A program made the translations under genes and the position numbers. 64,000 nucleotides of DNA from Mongoliitalea lutea (GTDB lineage Bacteria; Bacteroidota; Bacteroidia; Cytophagales; Cyclobacteriaceae), in contig NZ_BMYF01000002.1 in assembly GCF_014652135.1 (NCBI RefSeq), forward strand, positions 1 through 64,000, in the 5' to 3' direction. Shown in pieces: positions 57,025 through 64,000 of this stretch. The first letter of the stretch is position 1, and every line of letters starts with the position of its first letter. The notes beneath the pieces are model-generated. The model saw only the letters and a program-made list of their open reading frames with translations, was not told the origin of the DNA and did no database searches.

Positions 57025-58371
57025 TTAAAAAATTCCTGTATATGTAAATGGACTGATGGCTCTTAATTCTGTTTTGATGGCTTCGGAAACTTGCAAGCCT
57101 TCAATGAATCGCTTGATGGATTGTTCCGTAATTTTTTCATTGGTTCTTGTCAGATCTTTCAAAGCCTCATATGGTTTTGGATACCCTTCTCTTCGCAAGA
57201 TCGTCTGAATAGCCTCTGCCACAACAGCCCAGTTTTCTTCCAGATCAGCTGCAATTGCTTCCCTGTTCAATTCCAGTTTGTTTAATCCCTTATTCAAGGA
57301 CTCTAAGGAAATCAGCATATGCGCCAAAGGTACACCAATGATTCGTAGGACAGTAGAATCTGTCAAATCCCGCTGAAGCCTGCTGATGGGTAGTTTCGCA
57401 GCTAAATGCTCCAATAAAGCATTCGCAATTCCCAAATTACCTTCTGCATTTTCAAAATCAATGGGATTGACTTTATGGGGCATGGCAGAAGAACCGATTT
57501 CACCGGCTTTGATTTTTTGCTTGAAATAATTCATCGCCACATACTGCCACACATCCTTGGAAAGGTCTAGCAATACAGTGTTGACTCTTTTCAATGCATC
57601 AAAGCAGGCGGCTAAATTGTCATAGTGCTCAATCTGTGTCGTAGGATAAGAGCGCTCCAAATGTAAATAGGAATCGACGAAATTCGAAGCGAATCCATTC
57701 CAATCAATGCTAGGGTAGGCCACATGGTGGGCATTCATATTTCCTGTCGCTCCTCCAAATTTTGCTGAGAAAGGAACAGCCTGAAGCTGTGCCAGTTGGG
57801 TTTCTATCCGCGTAACAAATACCTGAAATTCTTTCCCTAGTCGGGTAGGAGAGGCTGGTTGTCCATGAGTTTTCGCCAACATGGGAATGTCTTTCCATGC
57901 TGCTACCTGAGCTTTCAATTTGGCAATAACTTGTTGCAAGGAAGGAAGAATCACTGTAGCCAACCCATCTCTCAACATCATGGGAGTCGCTGTATTATTG
58001 ATATCCTGTGAAGTCAATCCGAAGTGGATGAATTCTTTGTAAGCACCTAGTCCGATGGTGTCAAACTTTTCTTTTAAAAAGTACTCCACGGCTTTCACAT
58101 CATGGTTGGTTACTTTTTCGGTGTCTTTGATGGTCTCAGCATCTTTTTCGGAAAAATCAGTGACTATAGCCCTCATTGCTGCAAACTTGGAGGAATCTAT
58201 TTCCTGTAATTGAGGGAGTGGCAATTCGCACAGGGCAATGAAGTACTCCACTTCTACATGGACTCTGTATTTGATCAGGGCATATTCTGAAAAAAAGGCT
58301 CTAAGATCTTCTGTCTTGGCTCCATATCTACCGTCGATAGAACTTACTGCGGTGAGTGTACTGAGATTCAT
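57025..58371 (-). CDS. purB: Adenylosuccinate lyase
   Basis: A 448-residue fumarase-superfamily enzyme, acting twice in purine synthesis (SAICAR to AICAR, and adenylosuccinate to AMP), releasing fumarate. It starts MNLSTLTAVSSIDGRYGAK (the usual PurB beginning) and carries TSQDINNTATPMM, KTHGQPASPTRLGKEF, and the fumarate-lyase signature SSAMPHKVNPIDFENAEGN. ATG 58371 is chosen over an ATG six codons upstream. A -7-like TAAATTTG at 58401-58394 (minus strand) lies upstream. Confidence 0.96.
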   Translation of the reverse strand: MNLSTLTAVSSIDGRYGAKTEDLRAFFSEYALIKYRVHVEVEYFIALCELPLPQLQEIDSSKFAAMRAIVTDFSEKDAETIKDTEKVTNHDVKAVEYFLKEKFDTIGLGAYKEFIHFGLTSQDINNTATPMMLRDGLATVILPSLQQVIAKLKAQVAAWKDIPMLAKTHGQPASPTRLGKEFQVFVTRIETQLAQLQAVPFSAKFGGATGNMNAHHVAYPSIDWNGFASNFVDSYLHLERSYPTTQIEHYDNLAACFDALKRVNTVLLDLSKDVWQYVAMNYFKQKIKAGEIGSSAMPHKVNPIDFENAEGNLGIANALLEHLAAKLPISRLQRDLTDSTVLRIIGVPLAHMLISLESLNKGLNKLELNREAIAADLEENWAVVAEAIQTILRREGYPKPYEALKDLTRTNEKITEQSIKRFIEGLQVSEAIKTELRAISPFTYTGIF

Positions 58372-58393
58372 GTGTTGATTTGTTGTCAAGTCC

Positions 58394-58401
58394 CAAATTT
58401 A
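58394..58401 (-). promoter_or_regulatory. -7 promoter element of purB
   Basis: Minus strand TAAATTTG matches TAnnTTTG and lies 22 bases before the purB ATG. No TTTG partner was found at the expected distance. Confidence 0.4.
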
Positions 58402-58508
58402 GTTGTTTAGGATGGATTTTTGGTCCTCCATCTACATTTAAATATAGGTTTGTATAACCGATATTGACCGAAAGAAAAAATTACCACTCGCCCCAACGGC
58501 CATCCCTG

Positions 58509-58516
58509 TATGTTTG
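58509..58516 (+). promoter_or_regulatory. -7 element just before the DUF5916 gene
   Basis: TATGTTTG matches TAnnTTTG and ends 4 bases before the ATG at 58521. As with the GH16 gene, the transcript would be leaderless if this element is used. No good upstream partner element was found. Confidence 0.45.
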
Positions 58517-58520
58517 CGCC

Positions 58521-60716
58521 ATGAAATATTTTCTTTGGCTTTTCACGCTCATACTTGCCTCTCCCGCTTCCTTCGCTAACAATAAAAAAGACCGAGATTT
58601 CGGTGTTCAGGTTTATGAAGCTGTAAAGGTTATCTCCTTGGATGGGACGATTGAGGATGATGAGTGGGCTGATGCAGATTTGATTGATGGCTTTATTCAG
58701 CAAATGCCCAAAGAGGGATTACCTGCAACCAATCGGACGGAAGTAAAGCTCAAGTACGATGAGAATTTTTTATATGTGGCTGCAAAATTGTACCACGAAG
58801 TAGGAGAGGGGTATGTGGTTTCCTCACTCAAACGGGATTTTAGATTTTACGAAAATGATGCATTTGCCATCACCATTGGGCCTTACGATGATGGGAATAA
58901 TGGATTTATGTTTGCTGTCAATCCATACAATGTACAAATGGAAGGCCTCATTCATCACGGGGATAGAGTTTCCGATGTTTGGGATAATAAATGGTATTCT
59001 TCTGTCAACCGATTCGAGGATCATTGGGAAGTAGAGATGGCCATCCCCTTCAAAACGCTTCGTTACACGGAGGGCTCCAATTACTGGCGAGTAAATTTTA
59101 TCCGAAACGACCGTAAAAATTATGAGCGATCATCTTGGGTGCCTGTTCCATTGAATCAACGAATTCAGGGAATTGCCTTTTCTGGATACCTAAATTGGGA
59201 TAAGCCATTGAAAAAGCCGGGAGCGAATATTGCTGTCATTCCTTACACTGCTGTCAATGGGGCCAAAGATTACCAAAGAGAGCAACCTGCCACCTCAGGA
59301 ATTGCCGCTGGCTTTGATGCTAAAATTGCCTTGACTCCTTCCATGAACTTGGATTTGACTTTCAATCCTGATTTTTCCACAGTGGAGGTGGATCAGCAGC
59401 AAACCAATTTGAATCGATTTGAACTCTTCTTTCCTGAACGCCGGCAGTTTTTCTTGGAAAATGCAGACTTGTTTGGGGATTATGGATTTCGTCAGATCAG
59501 GCCCTTTTTCTCCAGAAGGATAGGTATCGCCACCGATAGTATCGGTAGAAGCAGTAATAATCGGATTTTGTATGGAGCCCGTTTGAATGGAAATGTAGGA
59601 GATAATCTGAGAGTAGGCTTACTCAATATGCAAACTGCAGATGAATTAGCTGTTGGCTATCCAGGTCAAAATTATACCGTGGCTACAGCTCAGAAAAAAG
59701 TTTTCAGCCGATCCAATATTGCAGGTATTTTTGTCAATAGACAGACAACAGGTGTTATTCCTGAAGGTAGTCGGGTCACTACATTCAATCGGGTTGCTGG
59801 CTTGGATTACAATTTATTGTCAGCGGATAATAAATGGACAGGGAAGTTTTTTTATCACCGTTCATTTGGTCCGGATGATCTACAGGATCCACAGGCTTTT
59901 GCTTCTCATCTAAGTTATAATACAAAAAAACTTAACCTCCAATGGAATCAGGAATATGTGGGGGGGGATTACAATGCAGAGGTTGGGTTTGTGCCCAGAA
60001 GAAGCTACTGGCGATTGGAACCAAATGCCATGTACAGAATTGTAGCCAAACCGGAAAGTAAAATTTTCCAACAAACCTTCCAAGTTCGGTATGACCTGTA
60101 TAAAGATCAGGATTTCGGGCAGACCTTGGATGAAAACATCACATTTGCTTACCGATTATATTTCAAAAATACCTCTACAATTCAGGCGAGGCTATTCAAT
60201 GAATACATTTACTTGTTCAGACCTTTTGATCCAACCCGTACAGGTGGAAAGCAGTTAGAGGCTGGTACAGATTATCGATATACAAGAGCAGGGATAACCT
60301 ATACTTCTGATAGTAGAAAGCTTTTCAACTATTCATCTACTGTATACACAGGAGAGTTTTTCAATGGTGAGCGTTTGTACGTAAATACCAATTTGAATTA
60401 TCGTGTGCAGCCCTATGGTAACGTTTCGTTGTATGCAGAATATAACAAGCTTCAATTTCCAGAGCCTTATAATTCAGCGGATTTATGGTTAGTGGGTCCG
60501 AGAATGGAACTTTCCTTTACAGACAAGTTGTTTCTGAGTACCTTTGTGCAGTACAATTCACAGATCGAAAATATCAATATCAACACAAGATTTCAGTGGA
60601 GATTCAAACCTGTTTCGGATTTGTTTGTTGTGTACACAGATAATTATTTGCCAGAGAACTTCCAAATTAAGAACCGTGCATTAATTTTGAAGCTCACTTA
60701 CTGGATCAACGTGTAA
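58521..60716 (+). CDS. DUF5916-type outer-membrane protein with CBM9-like domain
   Basis: A 731-residue exported protein with a signal peptide (cleavage near SFAN). An N-terminal sugar-binding CBM9-like domain spans about 30-230 (ISLDGTIEDDEWADADLIDGFIQQ, VAAKLYHE, YENDAFAITIGPYDDGNNGFMFAVNPYN). A long DUF5916 domain follows, rich in alternating aromatic strands like an outer-membrane barrel (FSTVEVDQQQTNLNRFELFFPERRQFFLENADLFGDYG). It ends in strand-like RALILKLTYWINV. The role in the phylum is unknown; transport or adhesion at the outer membrane is a guess. ATG 58521 is chosen because it begins the signal peptide; the frame extends 19 codons upstream. A ferredoxin-reductase gene follows 14 bases later. 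Confidence 0.88.
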   Translation: MKYFLWLFTLILASPASFANNKKDRDFGVQVYEAVKVISLDGTIEDDEWADADLIDGFIQQMPKEGLPATNRTEVKLKYDENFLYVAAKLYHEVGEGYVVSSLKRDFRFYENDAFAITIGPYDDGNNGFMFAVNPYNVQMEGLIHHGDRVSDVWDNKWYSSVNRFEDHWEVEMAIPFKTLRYTEGSNYWRVNFIRNDRKNYERSSWVPVPLNQRIQGIAFSGYLNWDKPLKKPGANIAVIPYTAVNGAKDYQREQPATSGIAAGFDAKIALTPSMNLDLTFNPDFSTVEVDQQQTNLNRFELFFPERRQFFLENADLFGDYGFRQIRPFFSRRIGIATDSIGRSSNNRILYGARLNGNVGDNLRVGLLNMQTADELAVGYPGQNYTVATAQKKVFSRSNIAGIFVNRQTTGVIPEGSRVTTFNRVAGLDYNLLSADNKWTGKFFYHRSFGPDDLQDPQAFASHLSYNTKKLNLQWNQEYVGGDYNAEVGFVPRRSYWRLEPNAMYRIVAKPESKIFQQTFQVRYDLYKDQDFGQTLDENITFAYRLYFKNTSTIQARLFNEYIYLFRPFDPTRTGGKQLEAGTDYRYTRAGITYTSDSRKLFNYSSTVYTGEFFNGERLYVNTNLNYRVQPYGNVSLYAEYNKLQFPEPYNSADLWLVGPRMELSFTDKLFLSTFVQYNSQIENININTRFQWRFKPVSDLFVVYTDNYLPENFQIKNRALILKLTYWINV

Positions 60717-60730
60717 TCGGAAAAGCGGGT

Positions 60731-61837
60731 ATGTTCAATTTATTCAAAAGAAAAAAAGAAGAGCCTTCCAAAGGCTCGCAATATATTTCATTAAAGGTCA
60801 GGGAAGTAGTCAAAGAAACAGCCGATACGGTGACTATTTATTTTGAGCAGCCTGAGCCCTATTTGGATTATAAACCAGGTCAATTTTTGACTTTAATCCT
60901 TGAGATTGATGGTAAAGAAGTGCGTAGATCGTACAGTCTATGTACGTCTCCCTTTGTAGATCCTTATCCAGGGATTTCAGTCAAAAGGGTGACAGGTGGA
61001 TTGGTGTCCAACTACCTCAACGATCAAATCCGTCCGGGGAAGACCATTGAAATCATGAAGCCCCTCGGGAACTTCACTGTTCCTTTCCATTCTCAAAACA
61101 AACGAAATTTTGTGATGGTAGCTGGTGGGTCTGGTATTACGCCAATCATGGGGATACTAAAATCTGCTTTGATCAATGAGCCGCAATCCAAAGTAAGCTT
61201 GCTTTATTGCAGTAGAAATGAAGAGCAAATCATCTTCAAAAATGCCTTGGAAGGATTACAGGCCAAGTATGGTGAGCGTTTGGAAATTGTCCACAACTTG
61301 AGTCAGCCAAGTGCCGCTTGGTCGGGATGGTCAGGCCGTTTGGATGCTACCAAAATAAAAGAGTTTCATCAAAAAGTTACTGAAAATTCAACCTTGGAGC
61401 CCTTGTTTTTCGTCTGTGGTCCTGAGGGTATCATGGATGCAAGTAAAGAAACTTGGGTTTCTTTGGGCGTAGCATCGGATAACATACTCAGCGAAAGTTT
61501 CTACTCAGACTTGGATGCCAAAGAGAAGGAGATGGAAGCTGCTGGTAAATTAGCACCTGCATTGACACGTGAGGTAGAGGTAGAATTGGAGGGTCAAACC
61601 TATAAATTTGAAGTGGCTCCGGGGAAAACAATCTTGGAAGCTGGTTTAGATCAAGATGTGGATATGCCTTACAGTTGTCAGAGTGGCTTATGTACTGCTT
61701 GTCGAGGAAAATTAATTTCCGGTAAGGTAGACATGATTGAAGATGCAGGTCTAAGCCCAGGAGAAATTGCTGATGGATACATTTTATGTTGCTCGTCTAA
61801 AGCAGCAAGCGGAGATATAAAGATTATAATTGAATAG
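60731..61837 (+). CDS. PaaE-like ferredoxin-NAD(P) reductase with 2Fe-2S domain
   Basis: A 368-residue three-domain oxidoreductase. The FAD domain has RRSYSLCTSP and GGLVSNYLND. The NAD(P) domain has VMVAGGSGITPIMGIL and FFVCGPEGIMDA. The C-terminal plant-type 2Fe-2S ferredoxin domain has YSCQSGLCTACRGK and later LCCSS, giving the CX4CX2C...C cluster ligands. It resembles the electron-transfer subunit of phenylacetate-CoA epoxidase and related reductases, but no oxygenase gene is adjacent, so its partner is unknown. It is 2 bases from the following small membrane gene. Confidence 0.92.
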   Translation: MFNLFKRKKEEPSKGSQYISLKVREVVKETADTVTIYFEQPEPYLDYKPGQFLTLILEIDGKEVRRSYSLCTSPFVDPYPGISVKRVTGGLVSNYLNDQIRPGKTIEIMKPLGNFTVPFHSQNKRNFVMVAGGSGITPIMGILKSALINEPQSKVSLLYCSRNEEQIIFKNALEGLQAKYGERLEIVHNLSQPSAAWSGWSGRLDATKIKEFHQKVTENSTLEPLFFVCGPEGIMDASKETWVSLGVASDNILSESFYSDLDAKEKEMEAAGKLAPALTREVEVELEGQTYKFEVAPGKTILEAGLDQDVDMPYSCQSGLCTACRGKLISGKVDMIEDAGLSPGEIADGYILCCSSKAASGDIKIIIE

Positions 61838-61839
61838 CC

Positions 61840-62331
61840 TTGGAAATTACAGAACTTAGAAAAATATATTCAAAATTGGAGCGGAATACCTTGATCTTGA
61901 TAGCGATTCCGCTCCCTTTTTTTGCTTTTGCCTACCTCTACACCCAGAGTCCCGTGATGGAATTGAATCTTCCGCAGGAAAATTCTTTCTGGGGTGGCTT
62001 TAGCTTGACTTTTTTGATCACCTTATTGGCAGGTCATTACTTTGCCTTTCATTCCAAATTAGGCAAAGCAAAATCTCAGGACCTCGAAATCAACCAAAAG
62101 GTGCAGATCTATGCAGATGCAACGATGCTCCGTTTTTGGTTTTTATTCGGGATTGCCATTTGGGGGTCATTTTCCTTGATGATTACCGAAAATCCTATGT
62201 TTACCATTGTGTTGGCAATCAATCTGATATTTGCTTCCTTGGGTAAACCTAGTCCCGATAGGATTGTGCGCTTACTCAAATTAAAAGGTGAAGAGCGTCA
62301 GCAGGTAGAAGAGTTGAAGAAAAGAATCTAG
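61840..62331 (+). CDS. Small membrane protein of unknown function
   Basis: A 163-residue protein starting with TTG (61840), 2 bases after the reductase stop. It has about four hydrophobic segments (near 17-33, 48-68, 94-112, 115-135: LILIAIPLPFFAFAYLY, FWGGFSLTFLITLLAGHYFAF, FWFLFGIAIWGSFSLMI, IVLAINLIFASLG). A charged C-terminal tail follows (PSPDRIVRLLKLKGEERQQVEEL). No family is recognised. It is probably the last gene of the DUF5916/reductase operon. Its stop overlaps the convergent dacB gene by 4 bases. Confidence 0.68.
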   Translation: MEITELRKIYSKLERNTLILIAIPLPFFAFAYLYTQSPVMELNLPQENSFWGGFSLTFLITLLAGHYFAFHSKLGKAKSQDLEINQKVQIYADATMLRFWFLFGIAIWGSFSLMITENPMFTIVLAINLIFASLGKPSPDRIVRLLKLKGEERQQVEELKKRI

Positions 62332-63641
62332 TAGTTCTGTTTGACAAATTGTAACACCTTTTCCATTTCCCTGCGGATTTCAGATGCTTTATTCAGGTAA
62401 TTACTGTTCATAAAAGCAAAAGCATAAATTCTTCCAGAATCCCCTTTGATGTATCCTACCAAAGAATGGTTGTTGGACATGGTGCCTGTCTTTGCGAAGA
62501 CGTAGGGGCGTTGTGCCTTGTAATTGTTTTTGATAGTTCCATTGATGCCTCCCTGTGGGAAAATACGCATCAATTCTGCGCGGGAAAGCTCTTCTTCCAA
62601 TTTGCTCAGTAACTGAATCATGCTGCGTGGTGTACTCAGGTTGTGTCGGGAAAGCCCTGAACCATCTACCCATTGTGGTTTATCCGGTAAATCTTTCAAG
62701 TAGGTTTTTTGGATAAACTCTATGGCCCGCTCTGCTTCCAGTTCTGAAAACAAATAATCCGATACCATTAAAAGCAGGTGCTCTGCAATAAAATTGTCTG
62801 ACTCCTGCATCAATTCTATCCATAAAGGCCTTAAGCTGCCTGATTTGAATAATTGATGGTTAGCTGGAAGTGGATCCATGCTTAAACTTACTTTTTTCTT
62901 CAGCTGAAACTCCATCAGCTGTTGACTAAGTTCAGGAGAAGCGATAAAAGGTAATTCGGCTCTGACCTGATTGTAAGCATTGGGATTGTAGTAAAAAGTA
63001 TTGGAATGAAAATCCCGTTCCATGCGCCAAGTTGGCTTAGTATATGTTTTCACCATGCCAGCAAATAAAGGGACTTGGGCTTGTGGTTTGTTTTGTTGAT
63101 TATTGAAAATCGCCAAATTCCCATAAATGGGTAGGGGCGAGCGCTCTGCTGAATAGGCGTAATAATAATCATCCCACTGCCATCCATACCCAAAGCCCGT
63201 ATCTTTCCAATTGCTATGTGATAATTGGATCTCAGAAAAACGGTTGAAGAATTGATCAATTCTTGCACCATTATTTGCTTTATGGTAGTGCCAGGTTGGA
63301 TCACCGGAACCCCAAATTTTCACTGAATTTCCATTGCTGACATATCGAAAAGTATGTGTACTGTCCCTTAATGTTTTGAGTGTAGCATAGAATGTGAACA
63401 CTTTGATCGTAGAGGCGGGGATAAAATTCAAATGACTGTTTTTCTCATAAATCACCTGCTGACTATCCAAATCAAACAGCATAAATCCAGTCAGGTGATT
63501 ATCGAAAAACGAGCCTCTCCCCATTAAAGCTTCAAAGCGCTCATATTTTTCTCTAACCTCCTCGGTTTGTGCAAAAGAGGAGGGTAAAGTAAGTACTCCA
63601 ATACTACAGAGAACTACTAGGAATAGAACTAATTTCCGCAT
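62328..63641 (-). CDS. dacB: D-alanyl-D-alanine carboxypeptidase/endopeptidase (PBP4)
   Basis: A 437-residue class C low-molecular-weight penicillin-binding protein, exported by a signal peptide (ending near SFAQ). The active-site triad is visible: SxxK as Ser77-Thr-Ile-Lys80 (IPASTIKVF), SxN in MQESDNFIAEHLLL, and KTG in VFAKTGTMSNNHSL. It trims or cleaves peptidoglycan peptides in the periplasm. The start ATG is 3 bases after the DUF423 stop, so the two may be one operon. Confidence 0.93.
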   Translation of the reverse strand: MRKLVLFLVVLCSIGVLTLPSSFAQTEEVREKYERFEALMGRGSFFDNHLTGFMLFDLDSQQVIYEKNSHLNFIPASTIKVFTFYATLKTLRDSTHTFRYVSNGNSVKIWGSGDPTWHYHKANNGARIDQFFNRFSEIQLSHSNWKDTGFGYGWQWDDYYYAYSAERSPLPIYGNLAIFNNQQNKPQAQVPLFAGMVKTYTKPTWRMERDFHSNTFYYNPNAYNQVRAELPFIASPELSQQLMEFQLKKKVSLSMDPLPANHQLFKSGSLRPLWIELMQESDNFIAEHLLLMVSDYLFSELEAERAIEFIQKTYLKDLPDKPQWVDGSGLSRHNLSTPRSMIQLLSKLEEELSRAELMRIFPQGGINGTIKNNYKAQRPYVFAKTGTMSNNHSLVGYIKGDSGRIYAFAFMNSNYLNKASEIRREMEKVLQFVKQNY

Positions 63642-63644
63642 AGT

Positions 63645-64000
63645 TTATGCTTTAACCCGGATCAAATTTAACCATCCAGCAATGAAAGCTACTCCGCCCA
63701 AAGGTGTAATGGCGCCTAGCCAGGTTATGCCAGTAATACTCAAGACATACAAAGAACCTGAAAAAATCAGGATGCCAATCGTCAATAGTAGGTAGGAGAG
63801 ATTTAGGTGTTTGACTGTGGGTTGCAGCTGTTTCCAGATAGCAAAAATCAATAAACCTAAAGCATGGTAAAAATGGTATTTAACCGCAGTTTCAAAGGTG
63901 TCCATTCTGCCATTGGCTTCTAAAGTTGGCTGCAATCCATGGGCTCCAAAAGCACCAATACCAACTGCCAAAGCAAGCAATACTGCCGCCCCAATCATCC
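63645..64000 (-). CDS. DUF423 membrane protein, partial at window edge
   Basis: A small membrane protein of the DUF423 family with four spans and the hallmark GAFGAHGLQ followed by TFETAVKYHFYHALGLL. The visible part is at least 117 residues, slightly shorter than the usual 120-130. An ATG at 63998-63996 (MIGAAVLLA) lies at the very edge of the window, but relatives begin about 5-10 residues earlier, so the true start may lie outside and the gene is treated as 5'-partial. The function is unknown. Confidence 0.85.
   Translation of the reverse strand, partial: MIGAAVLLALAVGIGAFGAHGLQPTLEANGRMDTFETAVKYHFYHALGLLIFAIWKQLQPTVKHLNLSYLLLTIGILIFSGSLYVLSITGITWLGAITPLGGVAFIAGWLNLIRVKA

Noticed and set aside
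1-64000. tRNA, rRNA, prophage and insertion sequences
   Set aside because: No cloverleaf-like segment, rRNA core sequence, integrase, transposase or terminal inverted repeat with target duplication was recognised by eye; a covariance-model scan was not possible.

Overview
The window is a chromosomal segment of a Bacteroidota bacterium, most likely order Cytophagales (family Cyclobacteriaceae, Algoriphagus-like). This rests on several features: a secreted giant protein with a gliding-motility-type C-terminal domain (type 9 secretion), a TonB receptor paired with lipoproteins, many relaxed lipoboxes, CHAT/TPR and 6-bladed-propeller proteins, moderate-to-low GC, weak Shine-Dalgarno signals, and several promoters of the Bacteroidota type (TTTG, 17-23 bases, TAnnTTTG). 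No rRNA, tRNA, CRISPR array, prophage or intact insertion sequence was seen.

Layout. 0.1-7.5 kb: a type 9 secreted PKD protein, then a leftward group of FkbM methyltransferase, glycosyltransferase and YfhO membrane protein (surface glycan work). 7.6-16.2 kb: housekeeping and DNA metabolism (ffh, dprA with a MerR regulator, an XPF/ERCC4-type nuclease, priA), separated by two repeat-rich non-coding stretches. 16.3-26.7 kb: a SIMPL-like lipoprotein and a DUF4870-like membrane protein, then a compact accessory locus: a five-gene leftward operon of exported proteins headed by an OmpA-domain protein, a divergent ECF sigma factor overlapping a one-membrane-span anti-sigma-like TPR protein, and a convergent exported TPR-CHAT protease-like protein anchored by its C-terminus. 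26.8-32.4 kb: an SDR oxidoreductase and hisGDCB. The his operon is preceded by a good promoter and a 27-codon leader peptide containing four His codons in five positions, which I read as a histidine attenuator.

32.4-37.5 kb: a truncated efflux-adaptor remnant, an overlapping small-protein/nucleotidyltransferase pair, an exported flavodoxin, and a second ECF sigma operon (sigma, a 59-residue protein, an MscS-like channel, a one-span protein, a lipoprotein) closed by a 20-bp perfect terminator stem. 37.7-45.0 kb: an uptake/surface locus (LRR lipoprotein, TonB receptor, beta-helix lipoprotein, a probable propeller lipoprotein, GH16 glucanase). 45-50.9 kb: mostly conserved genes (6-bladed-propeller lipoprotein, YihY, YbgC-type thioesterase, mltG, NUDIX, TsaC/Sua5, WbqC). 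51-64 kb: clpC, a second copy of the probable propeller protein, ctlX, a SulP transporter, purB, a DUF5916 outer-membrane protein, a PaaE-like reductase, dacB and a DUF423 gene cut by the window edge.

The two observations most worth following are the sigma/anti-sigma-TPR/CHAT/OmpA locus (17.5-26.7 kb), whose topology suggests a periplasmic protease-linked stress circuit, and the his leader peptide (32.2-32.35 kb), which is too short for ordinary gene calling. All functional statements come from reading the sequence and from family knowledge; no database search was run.
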